64,000 nucleotides of DNA from Archegozetes longisetosus (lineage: Eukaryota > Arthropoda > Arachnida > Sarcoptiformes > Trhypochthoniidae): contig JAEMBT020000004.1 in the NCBI GenBank assembly GCA_018873245.2, positions 9,854,652 to 9,918,651 on the forward strand, read 5' to 3'. Each line of letters starts with the position of its first letter. Position 1 is the stretch's first letter. The translations under genes and the position numbers were made by a program. The notes under the pieces are model-generated. The model ran no database searches and was not told the origin of the DNA. It was given only the letters and a program-made list of their open reading frames with translations. Positions 1 to 12,354 of the stretch are shown one piece after another.

Positions 1-49
1 TGATGTTAATACACATTTCTGATTGATTTTTACTTATTTGACTAATTGA

Positions 50-1090
<1,041 letters not shown>

Positions 1091-2949
1091 TAACGTTTTT
1101 ATATTTATTACTACTTAACTATAATTCATTGTACTCTACATTTGAAACGGGAAAACGCCAAAATCTATTCACTTAATTCTGTTTTAATACATATCATCTC
1201 CATTTTTAGACTTGTTTTCTTTGAGATTTTAGGAATTGTTTTTTAAAAGTTGCTGTTTTTAATTTATACATTTTTCAAACCAATTCTAAACCAATTAATT
1301 GTTGGTCACAATCATATGAGTTATACATTGAACGCTCAATTTTTATGCATTTGCTGTACAGTATATTTCCATTTGGTTGCTATTTAAATGTGTGCTGTGA
1401 TTCAGATCAAGTTGTTATGTTTCCAAATTTAATCAATCATTTATTCTATGTATCACAATCTTGTCGACCAAAAATGTTCACCAATTTCTAGTTATAATCG
1501 ATGGCATCTATTGTTTGAGTTAGTTTTACAGAAACCAAAACAAATTTGAAATAACTTTTAAGAACGTTTTTGAAGTATACACTTCTTGTGTATTATGTAT
1601 TTATATGTGTAGTATAAAAGATTGTATATAAACAGTACAAAACATCTTCATTTCATCATTTAATATCAATGTATTTTATATATTATGTATTGCTATTACT
1701 TGAGGGTATATTCTGTACGTACTATTTATGTGCTTAACAATAGTTATTTATTATTCATTCATATATTTATTCATATATTAACTGAGTATCTAAACCTCAA
1801 TTTTCAATAACTATATTCAGTCAGTAATGAAAACTTTTCCAATGTTTCCAAATCATATTTTATCTAATTATTCATTTCGTAATTTAATTTCTTAAATATT
1901 AAATTATCAGAACATTAACTCTCTTTTATTACTACTATTCTTCTGTTGGTTTAAATTAAGGTTAATTTTAACTAAAATCTTATAGAAAACAGTATTGAAA
2001 AAGTGAACCAATTGAGTAAGGAAAACAAGTTTGTCTATTGTCAATTGAGTCATTTAATATTATTAAAACAGTTTTGTAGTCTTTTCAATGGCAAATTTCA
2101 TTTCAAAAGTCATTCATGGATTTAATGCGTAGACAATTAACAGTTTTATTATAAAAATACTAATTTCTGTCACTATTGTTTTTCATAGACAAATAAATTC
2201 AAGTTATCTATCATTTGAGTCCTCAAACTTTTCAAAACTAATCACTAGATTTTGGTCGAGTTTAGTTCATCTCAAAATTGGGTCCATTCTTTGATAACCG
2301 AGTGCTTATTCAACTGCCAAATGTGGCACATCTATTCATTTATCATTAAATTGGTTTCTGTTAGGCCGTTTAATCTCTAGCTTCACATAAGATCTAGTTT
2401 TTCATATTAAGTTGACATCGCTTGGATCACGTTAAAACATGCAGAGATTAGTTAACCTATCACTCGTTCAATGAATCAATTGATGTAAGTCTACTTTATG
2501 TGCTTTCGTTTGAATTAGTGTACAAATGAATTAATTAGCCAAATTTAAAGCTTCAAATGTTTGATGAGTGAAAGTGCGCAGACGCACACAACGCACAATT
2601 GCATTTTTCAAAACATTAAAAATGCCACAATCAGTCCATCTCATGTGCATTCACGTCTAAACGTCATTTTGATTATAAACAAATATTTTCTATTTTTATC
2701 AGTTTATAAATCGATTAATTTTCAAATTAATGAATATTTGAGAAATGCATTCATTAATACGTTTTAGACCAAACAAGTTGTTCAAATTTTTAAGAAAATA
2801 TGCTAATCAAACAAGTTGTTCAAATTGAATAGTCTGTCAAATTGTGGTAAGTATTGAAATATTTTTGAAAATTAAATTGATTTCTCAATTTCCTTAATCA
2901 AAGTAATGAGAAATAAATTTTGTTTTAATAGAAAGGCTTAAATATCGAA
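1091..2949. other. Intergenic, GRK 3' UTR to palmitoyltransferase start
   Basis: AT-rich spacer that must hold the GRK 3' UTR and the promoter of the next gene. I see no conserved coding frame, RNA gene or repeat. One 68-codon frame at 2561-2767 has no recognisable content and is treated as chance. Confidence 0.6.
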
Positions 2950-4366
2950 ATGAGATTTGGGCGATATTTGAGTCGTGTTTTGAAGCCAATTAGCGGCAAA
3001 CTGAAAAACAAATGGTTTTTAATAGTGTTATATTTGAATAGTCTTTGTTATAACACTTACATCGATTCGGGATATATTGCGGACACTCTAATGGAACCGA
3101 TGTTTTGGTTTGTGGATCGCTTCACTCTAGTCTTGGGACCAGTCAGTCATGAGTCATACCAAACACTGATTTGTTGACTATTCTTACATCAAATTTAATT
3201 AATTATACAGATATTTGTGGCGGCAGTCATTCTTATGTTATTCCTGTTTGTATTAATTGCATACGTAATTGGTTTGACGTACTGGTATCAAAAGAGCACA
3301 ACTGTCACTTTGATAGCCCTAGTCATCGGTCATTGGCTTTTAATTAATGTGATTTGGCACTACTTCAAAGCTCTGACCATATCTCCTGGTCACCCGCCAG
3401 ACGTATGACAAACACCATTAAACTGACTTTATTAGCAAAACTAACTTATCCTCAAATCTATTGAAAGGGTTCCGAAATTTTGTCAGCGGTTTCTATTTGT
3501 AAGAAATGTATTGCACCTAAACCAGCACGAACTCATCACTGCTCTGTTTGTAATCGGTATTAAATCACTATTTTTTTATTGATTACTGTATGAAATTTCG
3601 CTAACGGCTCTTAGCTGCTAATTCGGCTACTTATCAAGACTTCTCATTTCTTATCAATTAAGGTGTATCCTAAAAATGGACCATCATTGCCCATGGCTTA
3701 ATAATTGTGTCGGACATTATAATCACAGATATTTTTTCATGTTTTGTGCTTATACTTGGTTTGGAACTATTTTTGTTATGATATTCGGCTATGATATAGC
3801 TTATGACCATTACTGGCCTGAAGAAGATGTCACGGATCTAGACTCAGCCAACTTTAATACGGTATTGAATCTATTATTTTAATAAATTTTTTATCTTTGA
3901 TTTTATTATTTTTCGGTTTTCTAACAGAGCTCTGAACCTATTCCTTCGACAAATTATTATTCATATATTAAACACAAGTGCATTCTATTTGAAGGCTTGA
4001 CGTGTATCGGAATATTTATTGCATTGGGTAATCACTTACAACAAATCCTACAAAATAACTACGAGTTCTTGACATGTTTCAAATCATTTTATAGGTGGTC
4101 TCGTTGCCTATCATTCGCTTCTTATAACTAAAGGAGAGACTTGTATTGAAAGGCATATTAATAAAAAAGAACGTGCCCGACTATTGAAAATTGGCAAAAA
4201 GTTTGTTAATCCATACGATTTTGGTCCACGAGAAAACTGGAGAAGATTTCTTGGACTATATCGTAGTGAAAATTCATGGATCAATATTTTATTGCCTTCA
4301 AGTTTTCCTCCATTAGGAGATGGACTCCATTGGATTCGATCAGATCAAGATCATCATAAAATTTAA
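2950..4366 (+). CDS. ZDHHC16: DHHC palmitoyltransferase, ZDHHC16-like
   Basis: Protein S-acyltransferase of ER/Golgi membranes. Six exons: 2950-3141, 3211-3402, 3468-3556, 3663-3861, 3928-4027 and 4095-4366, giving 347 aa. Residues about 45-125 hold hydrophobic segments ([18 protein letters not shown] and [11 protein letters not shown]). The cysteine-rich domain follows: [20 protein letters not shown], then the catalytic block [20 protein letters not shown] encoded at the start of exon 4. Two more membrane segments follow. The C-terminal [16 protein letters not shown] block is typical of ZDHHC16 (Abl-philin 2). The TTxE-like motif is not obvious. Introns are 66-106 nt. Identity within the DHHC family rests on the [13 protein letters not shown] core and the C-terminal block. 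Confidence 0.93.
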
Positions 4367-4639
4367 TTTGTACTAATATCTATTTGTTTACCTATTTATT
4401 TATTCTTCGTATTAAAAACTTATAATTATGAAAAAATTGATGACAAAAGATTAAGATGATCATTTTTGGGCTTTTATTATCGTTAAAAGTAAGAATTTTC
4501 AAAATTATAAAATTTTTGAACATAAATAGAATTTATTAGAAAAGAATTTAGATGATAATCAACTAAAGTATAAGTTATTTTAATGCTTAATCTAGTATTG
4601 GTTTAATTTAGTGGTCAACTGAAAAATACTCTAAGCTGC

Positions 4640-4978
4640 CTAGTTTACTTCTATTGTGATTTTCTCTGACTTGCTTTCTTTAACGGAAACTTTTTCTTCA
4701 CCACTTTTCATAGCCTTGAGTGAACTCTGAACATCAAGAAGAATGGCTTCCTTGGAATCGATTTAATTGGGTCTTTCATTGATTTGTTATAAAAGTGATA
4801 GTTTTAACATTGAGCTCATCATTGACCAAAGAGTTCACAAAAAGTTCTTTGAAATAGCATTCGATTTCTTTTCTTGAATTATCGCTCAATCGATCGTGAT
4901 GTAATTCATTGGCTGATCTGCTCTTTGAAAGAATCTGTTATCAATGCGATTGTCATTTTTGGAGATATTAGAATTCAT
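4640..4978 (-). pseudogene. Possible broken gene of unknown family
   Basis: On the minus strand three short open stretches in different frames follow each other: one starting at an ATG (4978) reading MNSNISKNDN, a middle one containing LSDNSRKEIECYFKELF, and a last one ending in KSEKITIEVN and a TAG at 4640. Each looks more protein-like (charged, amphipathic) than the surrounding DNA, but stops and frame changes separate them. I do not recognise the family. It may be a decayed gene or chance. Confidence 0.28.
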
Positions 4979-5938
4979 AATGGTTTGGTTAGATCAACTC
5001 AAGTAATCTCTCAATTAACTTTCACCTTTGACTTTATCACTAGTTGATTACTTTTTGAATTTTAATTCAATTTTCAGTTTTCTTGAATATTTGCAACAAA
5101 AATGCAGCGAAAGATTAGATCTTTGGTGTTTGATTGTATTTTGAAATGAATTTTCAATTAGTTTAAACTCTTCATCAACGCACTCGACAACAATACGAAG
5201 CTAAACAAAAGTCGATTGGATAGGCAGAAATTTAGACATTATTGCAAACTCATGCTTCATTTGAATTGCCACTCAAACCAATCTGTTGAGTCTCATCATG
5301 CTCTTTACAAGAATATGATTCAAACCACTTTCTCAGATATCCAGTTACTCGAGAAAGGTTAATACTATTGTGATTTATGAAGATTTTAAGAAAAAGATCC
5401 TATAGAAATATAGCTGGTTCTCGCAATCAAACCTTTTACTGTAAAACTGATATCTTGGCTAAAGTTAGGTTGGGTAACTTATAAATAAGTGAGGTAACTC
5501 TAAAACGCGTATAATGCCTACGTTTCATGAAGTACTTTCTCAAAATAATCTGTTAGTGAATAAATGCAACTGTTTTGAAAGTCTCAGGTAAGATGAATTT
5601 CGATTTGGAAAGATTTAGAAGATTATGAAAAGTTTTTTGATTTAGGACGCATCCAACGCAAATGATTAGGGATGACAGTTGCTTAGCAACTTAGGAGTAC
5701 AAGAATAAGATGCGATGCATTCTTCATTCTCTTGTCTAACATGTCTCTATCATAATGTTCAACTCAAATCCCTAAAGTATAATATTATGTTTGAATTTTG
5801 TCAAAAATATTCTACTGTTTTGTTTTGAAATTTTAAAGATAAAAACAGTAATAATCTCGCACAATATCATTTTGGATGACTGAATAATTATAGGAGTATT
5901 CTATCGATTGATTAGGACTAACAGTAAATTCTGACACA
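4979..5938. other. Intergenic, nothing recognised
   Basis: AT-rich spacer upstream of the sialyltransferase. A 65-codon open stretch without an ATG at its start (about 5160-5360, plus strand, containing KFRHYCKLML) has no family I can name. No repeat or RNA gene seen. Confidence 0.5.
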
Positions 5939-7381
5939 ATGAGAATATTAGGTTATACTATATGTCTGTTCATTATAATGACAATAATAAGCGCTTTAAT
6001 CTATTTCTATGTGATTATTTTCTATTTTTTGCAAATCCCTTCCTTAGCAGTACATAAAAACATATTCTCAACCCTTATTGATTCCTCTAAAAGGTATCTA
6101 CACTTCACTTCATCAGATACAGTGTTCCAAATCAACCACAATTCTTCCAATGTATGGCCTGATAAGAATGCTTTCATTGACAATAAGATTCCGAATTCAA
6201 AAGTAGATTCATTTAAGAATCACTTAATAGTGAAATTGAGAAGATCTGAATTGGATCTGGCCAATTATATGCTGAGAGAAAAAAGTTCGCAAAACTTATA
6301 TAATGTTAAATTGAAAGGTAGAACAAACTCATATCCGAGTAAGAAATCATTGTGCAATATTCCAGTTATTCTGCTCAACAATATGACTAAAATGTTCGAC
6401 TCTAATCTTAACGCACACAATCCTGTTTTCAACTCCGTATCGATTTATGATGTCTTTCCAATCAATGGTAAAAATGACAAGAAACCAACTTGTGCGATGG
6501 TATCAAACTCTGGAGCTCTGATTGGATCTGATTTGGGCGAAGAGATTGATTCGCATGATATTGTATTGAGATTCAATAATGCACCGACAATCAACTACAT
6601 AGAAGACGTCGGCAATAAGACAACTATTCGTCTCCTCAACTCACAACTTGTACTAAATCAAAGTTTCAATATTTCATCTTCACATTTGTACAGAAATATA
6701 ATCAAATTTGTTTGGGATGCCTCTGATTATGATTTAGATCTTATCAAATGGATTCATAAGAGAAGAAAGTTTTTTGAAGCTCATCAACAGTTGAGAAGAC
6801 TATTTCCAAATGAGACTTTTGATATAATACATCCCGAGCTTATCTGGAAATCATGGGATTTGCTTCAAAGCACAACTTTCACATCAATACCAAAAAATCC
6901 TCCGTCTTCTGGTTTCTTAGGAATCGTTATTTTGCTAAAAATTTGCTCAAAAGTTAATATTTATGAATACATTCCTTCAACAAGAATGAATAATAGGTGT
7001 CACTATTATGACGACACAATTAATATCGGATGTACTTTTGGACAGTGGTATGAATTTGAGCTTTGGTCTAACTTCCCTAACAATTGTTGTAAATCAAGCT
7101 TTAAGTTTAGCTTAGTTGGTTTAACATTCCAAAGTTCTTATACTACTCCAACTAAAATTTAGATCTAATTTGTAATAATTGTAGGGAAAGACCAATCAAG
7201 TCTACACTTGTATTTTAAATTGAATTCGGCCTCAATTCATAAGTTATTTATTTTTTCTATTCCTCTAACTAATAGGCATCCGCTGGCAACTGAAAAACTA
7301 TTCATTCTATCATTAAACGAAGCAAATGATTACGAATTGATGCTAAATGGAAAAGTTTCTCTCAGCGGATGTCATGCTTGA
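5939..7381 (+). CDS. ST6GAL: Beta-galactoside alpha-2,6-sialyltransferase (ST6Gal type)
   Basis: Golgi type II membrane enzyme (GT29) that moves sialic acid from CMP-Neu5Ac to terminal galactose of N-glycans. Two exons: 5939-7047 and 7276-7381, 404 aa. Residues 1-35 form a signal anchor (GYTICLFIIMTIISALIYF). Sialylmotif L runs from CAMVSNSGALIGSDLGEEID through VLRFNNAPT to TTIRLLNSQ. Sialylmotif S is PSSGFLGIVILLKIC. Then come motif III (CHYYDD) and the VS histidine, which lies in exon 2 (HPLATEKLF). The frame stays open 38 codons past the splice donor (tg|gtatga at 7048) to a stop at 7162, but that extension has no family similarity, whereas joining to 7276 restores GQW-HPLATEK as in vertebrate ST6Gal. 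Arthropods normally have a single ST6Gal (DSiaT in fly). Confidence 0.92.
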
Positions 7382-8087
7382 ACTGAAGCCAATATTTTTT
7401 CCCCATTCAATAAAGTTTTGTCTTTCACTTCGTTTAATTATATTACAGTTATTGTTTTGCAAATGTTGATTTTCAATTGAAAATTTGTGAAAATAAAGTG
7501 ATTCAAACAAACAAAAAGGCTTTCAAAGATTGGCTCGTTCAATATCAAAATTACTAATCAGATATGAACTGTTATAGTACTCCTTTTATCCTCTAACTCA
7601 TGTTTCCAGAGTCACGTATCAGTTTTAGTTCACCTTAAGTATCATCTTAATAAGTGATATCATTTGTGTTTATCTTAGTCCGACTTGTCACTTCACTAAT
7701 TTAGTGAACCTGATCCAATACTCAAGTTCTAAAACTTAGTTCAAATTAGCCTTATTTTCCTAGCTTTGGTTTAATTGAACTTGTTATCTAGTCGATGTTT
7801 ACATTTGATCAGTTGGAAACACTCGTTTCAGATTGATTTTTATTAATCAAAAGACTGATTTGGAGAGGAATTGTCGGTTTTTTTGCCACAATGTAATACA
7901 GCTTAATGTGAAGTAGTGTGCAATACAATCATTATAAAGCGCTATCTATACAGGCATAACACTAAAAACAAGTTTCACTAAATATAATAACTTCTTTATT
8001 CCCTTAGTTTGAATGAAATACTAATCAGACGTTTATAGCAGAGATAAAAGAGCAAAAAGTGTATGATTTGACTACAAATAATTGTAA
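7382..8087. other. Intergenic
   Basis: Sialyltransferase 3' UTR and LAP3 upstream region. AT-rich, no feature recognised. Confidence 0.5.
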
Positions 8088-10161
8088 ATGAGAATTTGCT
8101 TACGTTTAACACAAAGTCATATAAGTAGACAATTATTAGATAATTGCAAGGCTTACTTCAATACGCGGCTTTGGTTCTCAACTCAAAAAATGGGGGTTTG
8201 TTTTGCTTCTACTCTTTTCATTAAATATTTATCTATTTTTATTCCCAACCACTTTTATCCCTGTTTGTCAATATTTTCTCATTTGAATCGATGTTTACTT
8301 TTATTGTCAGAAAAGAGCATTACTTCTTGGAGTTTACGAGAAATCGGAAGATAAAGAAAACTTCATTTTGAGTAATAATGCCACCAAATTTAATGAAAAT
8401 ATTGACGGCAAATTAACTTCTGCTATCAATGTGTAAATTATATTCACTTTGAGCCATAACTACCCGATTCCTAATTATTCTCTCTTTTATAGCCTTGGAC
8501 CACTCAAGAAGAGTAAATGCCGAATTTTTTACGACTTAAGTCCTCAGCATCCAGTCGTGGCAGTTGTTGGCTTGGGCCCAAATAATGCCGGCTACAATGA
8601 TCTCGAGGAGATCGAAGAGGATCGCGAAAATATAAGAACTGCTATTGCTGTCGGCGCTCGAACTCTCAGAGATGTTGGATCTATTGATGAGATCGACGTC
8701 GATGATTGTGGTGATGGTGTGGCAGCCGCAGAGGGCAGTCATCTCGGACTTTATTATTTCGATGAACTGAAAAGTGATGCTCTCAAGAAACCCGTCATTA
8801 AATTGAATCTTTTCAACAGCACTAATGACTCTGGGGCGGTTGCCAAATGGAATTACGGACAACTTTTAGCTAATGGACAAAATCTGACGCGCAGACTAAT
8901 GGAAACGCCGGCAAACTTAATGACTCCAACAAGATTTGCCAACATCGCTGTCGAACAACTCTCAAAACTGTAAACATATTGACTTTGATTGAGATGCTTA
9001 ACAAATTGAAATGTTCTTGACTTTATCAATAGAGGAGTTGAGGTTCACGTACGTGACAAATTATGGGCTGAATCTATGAAAATGGACTCTTTCCTCAGTG
9101 TTGCCAAAGGATCAGATGAACCGCCAGTCTTCCTAGAGGTTAGTTTCAATTCATTTATTCCAATTCTGAACAAACATTGAAATAAACTCTATGAATGACA
9201 CATCAAATAGATGATAATTTGTGATTCTCAGAATAAAAACTTGATTATTTTACAGCTTCATTACAACAATGCTCCTAATACTAAACCTCTTGTACTAGTT
9301 GGCAAAGGCATTACTTTTGATAGCGGGGGCATCTCTTTGAAGCCTTCATCGAATATGGATAAAATGAGAGGCGATATGGGTGGAGCAGCTAATGTGGTCG
9401 GAACTATTATGACCTTGGCAGCCACTAAAGCAGCCGTTAATGTCATAGGCGAGTTTGCATTATTTAAATGTTTTACCATAAGTTTTATTAACAAATATTG
9501 ACAACTTTTAGGTTTGACTCCATTGTGTGAAAATCTACCAAGCGGTCGTGCCAACAAACCTGGAGATGTAGTGACCGCTATGAATGGCAAAACTATTCAA
9601 GTCGATAATACCGATGCCGAGGGAAGACTCATCTTGGCAGATGCTCTCTGTTACGCTCATCAATTTGATCCTCAACTGATCATGGATATGGCCACACTTA
9701 CAGGAGCCATGAATGTAGCTTTAGGCAAGTTTTTAATTGAACTCTTAACTTTCTAAAGCAATTTTGCTAATTTATAATTGAATGAATTATTAGGTTCTGC
9801 CGCGACTGGAGTGTTTTCGACGTCTAACAAACATTGGAATCTAATACATAGATGTGGTATACAAACTGGCGACCGAGTGTGGAGAATGCCTCTCTTTCAA
9901 CATTTCACTAAACAAACAACAGACGGACAATTGGCCGATTTGGTTAATATCGGCAAATACGCCGGTCAGGGTGGGGCATGTATTGCGGCTGCCTTCTTGA
10001 AAGAGTTTGTCACTCATCCCAATTGGATGCATCTAGACATTGCTGGAGTCATGGACAACAAAGACGAAGTACCTTATTTGGGGAAAGGCATGTCTGGCAG
10101 ACCAATGAGAACTTTAGTATATTTCGCAAACGCTTTGTTTAGTAATGAAGTAATCAATTGA
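8088..10161 (+). CDS. LAP3: Leucine (cytosol) aminopeptidase, M17
   Basis: Hexameric dizinc aminopeptidase of the M17 family that trims N-terminal residues from peptides. Seven exons: 8088-8195, 8311-8432, 8493-8969, 9033-9138, 9256-9448, 9512-9724 and 9794-10161; 528 aa against about 519 in human. The N-terminal domain starts at [10 protein letters not shown]. The catalytic domain has the metal and active-site blocks [18 protein letters not shown] and [18 protein letters not shown], and the C-terminal [16 protein letters not shown] block. The first 35 residues ([16 protein letters not shown]) resemble a mitochondrial presequence. Introns 5 and 6 start with GC (gcgagt at 9449, gcaagt at 9725) and end in AG; both are phase 1 and needed to keep [10 protein letters not shown] and NVALG-SAATG intact. 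A polyadenylation signal lies at 10232-10237. Confidence 0.96.
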
Positions 10162-10231
10162 TTAATTTAATTATGTTGATATTCGGATAATTATAGCTTT
10201 TTTATAATAATTGTCAAACCAATTTAATTAT

Positions 10232-10237
10232 AATAAA
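10232..10237 (+). terminator. Polyadenylation signal of LAP3
   Basis: AATAAA 71 nt after the LAP3 stop. An AATAAA on the minus strand (10249-10254) serves MED28 from the other side, so the two transcripts probably overlap at their 3' ends. Confidence 0.6.
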
Positions 10238-10269
10238 GCGTTCAAAATTTTATTTGAGATTTATTTTGA

Positions 10270-11162
10270 TCATCTCCTGGGATCAGGCAATCCTATACTA
10301 GAAGTAGTTCTCTCCAAAAAGGCTAGTGGCCCCTGAAGCCCTCCTGGATGTGACTGTTGTTGCATGAACTGCTGCATCTGTTGTCCTCCTTGTTGTCCCA
10401 TTTGACCCATCATCGGTCCACCACTTGCCTGACCGCTGCCCAAACCTGTCTGAGGCGGGGGTGGTGGAAGCATTCCTCCAGGCATCGGTCCCGAAGGCAT
10501 CATTTGGGGGCCCATCTGTGGCGGAGTCATCGGTTGGTGTGTCGGACCTGTTGTTGGCATTTGTTGACCAATCGATGGCTTCATTAAATGTGATGCATTT
10601 GTCTGAGTGACTGGATTTTGATGCCGGAGCTGGGGATTAAGTGTTGGTTGGGATGATTGGCCACCAATTTGTGGTCCCAAACCAGGGGTTGTCGGCGGCT
10701 GTGCTGATTGTTGACCAGTGAGTGATGCCTGCCTTTGAAGAGTCGGTCCATTGCCAGTCGCGACCGTTTCGTTGATCATTGATTGCCATAACTGCAACTT
10801 TTCGTAATATTTAGCTAATATTTGGTCTTTTCTTGCAATTTCGTTCCTCAATTCAGCACAATCTTCGGATATAATCAGTTCTGGCTTTTGGACAGAAAGC
10901 AAAAGTCTTTTCTGAAGAAAAAAGCATTCAATTTGTCGCGCAATATCAAGAAACCGTTGAATCGTTTGCTCAACACTTGCTTTCACTTCATCACTATCAT
11001 GAATGTGAGACGTCGACGGATTTGTGAGCGATGACAGACAAGACTAGAAATTAATTGAATAAATACATTTCATTATAATATAGGTCTCATTTTGCTATTT
11101 ATTGTTAGCATTTTTACCTGAAAAGAATTCTCGAACTCATCTAAAAGCGAATTATTTGACAT
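10270..11162 (-). CDS. MED28: Mediator complex subunit 28
   Basis: Head-module-associated Mediator subunit acting with RNA polymerase II in the nucleus. Two exons, minus strand: 11162-11118 and 11043-10270, 272 aa against 178 in human. Exon 1 encodes MSNNSLLDEFENSFQ; exon 2 opens SCLSSLTNPSTSHIHDSDEV. The conserved helical core follows: VEQTIQRFLDIARQIECFFL, QKRLLLSVQKPE, LRNEIARKDQILAKYYEKL. The family's C-terminal motif is GPLAFLERTTSSIG near the end. Between core and C-terminus lies a stretch of about 125 residues rich in Q, P, G and M that human MED28 lacks, encoding runs such as PPPPP and QQFMQQQ. An internal ATG at 10986 would drop the conserved N-terminus, so 11162 is the better start. 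The gene faces PDCD4 head to head. Confidence 0.93.
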
Positions 11163-12354
11163 TTTCGCAATAATACATTTATTTACTTCTATTGGAGGCC
11201 GGTTTAGGTTTCGTTCGCTGCTTTTAGCACATCAAGTCAACAGTTCGCCTACATACCATTCAATTACTTGCATTCATTGTGTAACTGATTGTCTTAACAT
11301 AGCGCCCAAACACTAAAATAAATTTAGTCGTCGTCCAACCAAAACTTAAATTCAATAAGTCAACAATTACGGTAGAATTCGGTATATTTAGAACTAATAA
11401 TTTCTAATTAGGTTTGACTGTAAGTGCAATAATACAAATTTCAGGGATTTTTGCTAAACTTAGGGAATTTTGCAACAAAAAAAAGTTGTAAATATTTATA
11501 GATTACTTATAAAATAGAAAGTCTAACAACAAAATTATAGTTTTGGACACCTTCCAATCCAGACTTTCGTAATCTCACTCGTACACGATTGCAATTAGTT
11601 AAGAAAAACAATCAAAATATAAATGCGTTCCCTGTTAACAAACTTCGTAAACACAACATGTGATGGTAGTGGGTCTCACATAAACCACATCTGACTCACG
11701 AGCGCAGTCAGAGTTAAATAAGTATAAAAACCTTGAAGTTATACGTCGCGTGATTCTTAACCAGAAAAAGTGGACTATTACTAGTGACGCGAGTTCGATG
11801 TTCTTTATGAATGACCTCTTGTAAGGCTGGCCTTATCTTTAGTACTGTGTTTTCGATAACTAGTTTGGGGACTAATTCTTTAAATTATCTTAAAATAGAA
11901 TGACTAGTAATCTATAAGAATTGGCCAGATGATACAATCCGCATTTGAATTACTCAATATAGCCATGAAGTAATGAGATTATGCGAAAGAGTTTAGACTT
12001 TGTTGGATAGATTCAATAGTTTGAATGATAAAAGTTGATAATTACGATAATTGGCTGACGATCCCTCATATATGGAATGGACTATTCCATGGGTTAGTAT
12101 AGCATATTGTGAAATAGGCTCAATTGAGGCAATGCTATAGAGTGAGTGTGCAGTAAACTAACGATTCATAACAATAATAAAAAAAGAAAGGCTTCGAGCA
12201 GATAAATAAAAATTGAAGATAAATAAGAGCAAAATTAAACAACTAATTGAGTTAATACGAGTGTGTCAGCCATTGATTAACATATATTTAACACATAAGA
12301 GTGTTGTCACTATTGAGTAATTGTAATAAATAGGTTTGAACACTAATTATTTAA
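11163..12354. other. Divergent intergenic region MED28/PDCD4
   Basis: 1.2 kb between two divergent start codons; must contain both promoters and 5' UTRs. No TATA box, repeat or RNA gene that I can defend. Confidence 0.5.

Noticed and set aside
2561-2767. 68-codon ORF in intergenic DNA
   Set aside because: No family signal; flanked by long sequence without other coding features.
7048-7162. C-terminal extension of the sialyltransferase frame
   Set aside because: No family similarity; splicing to 7276 restores the conserved C-terminus.
10357-10610. Plus-strand ORFs over MED28
   Set aside because: Shadows of the low-complexity MED28 exon.
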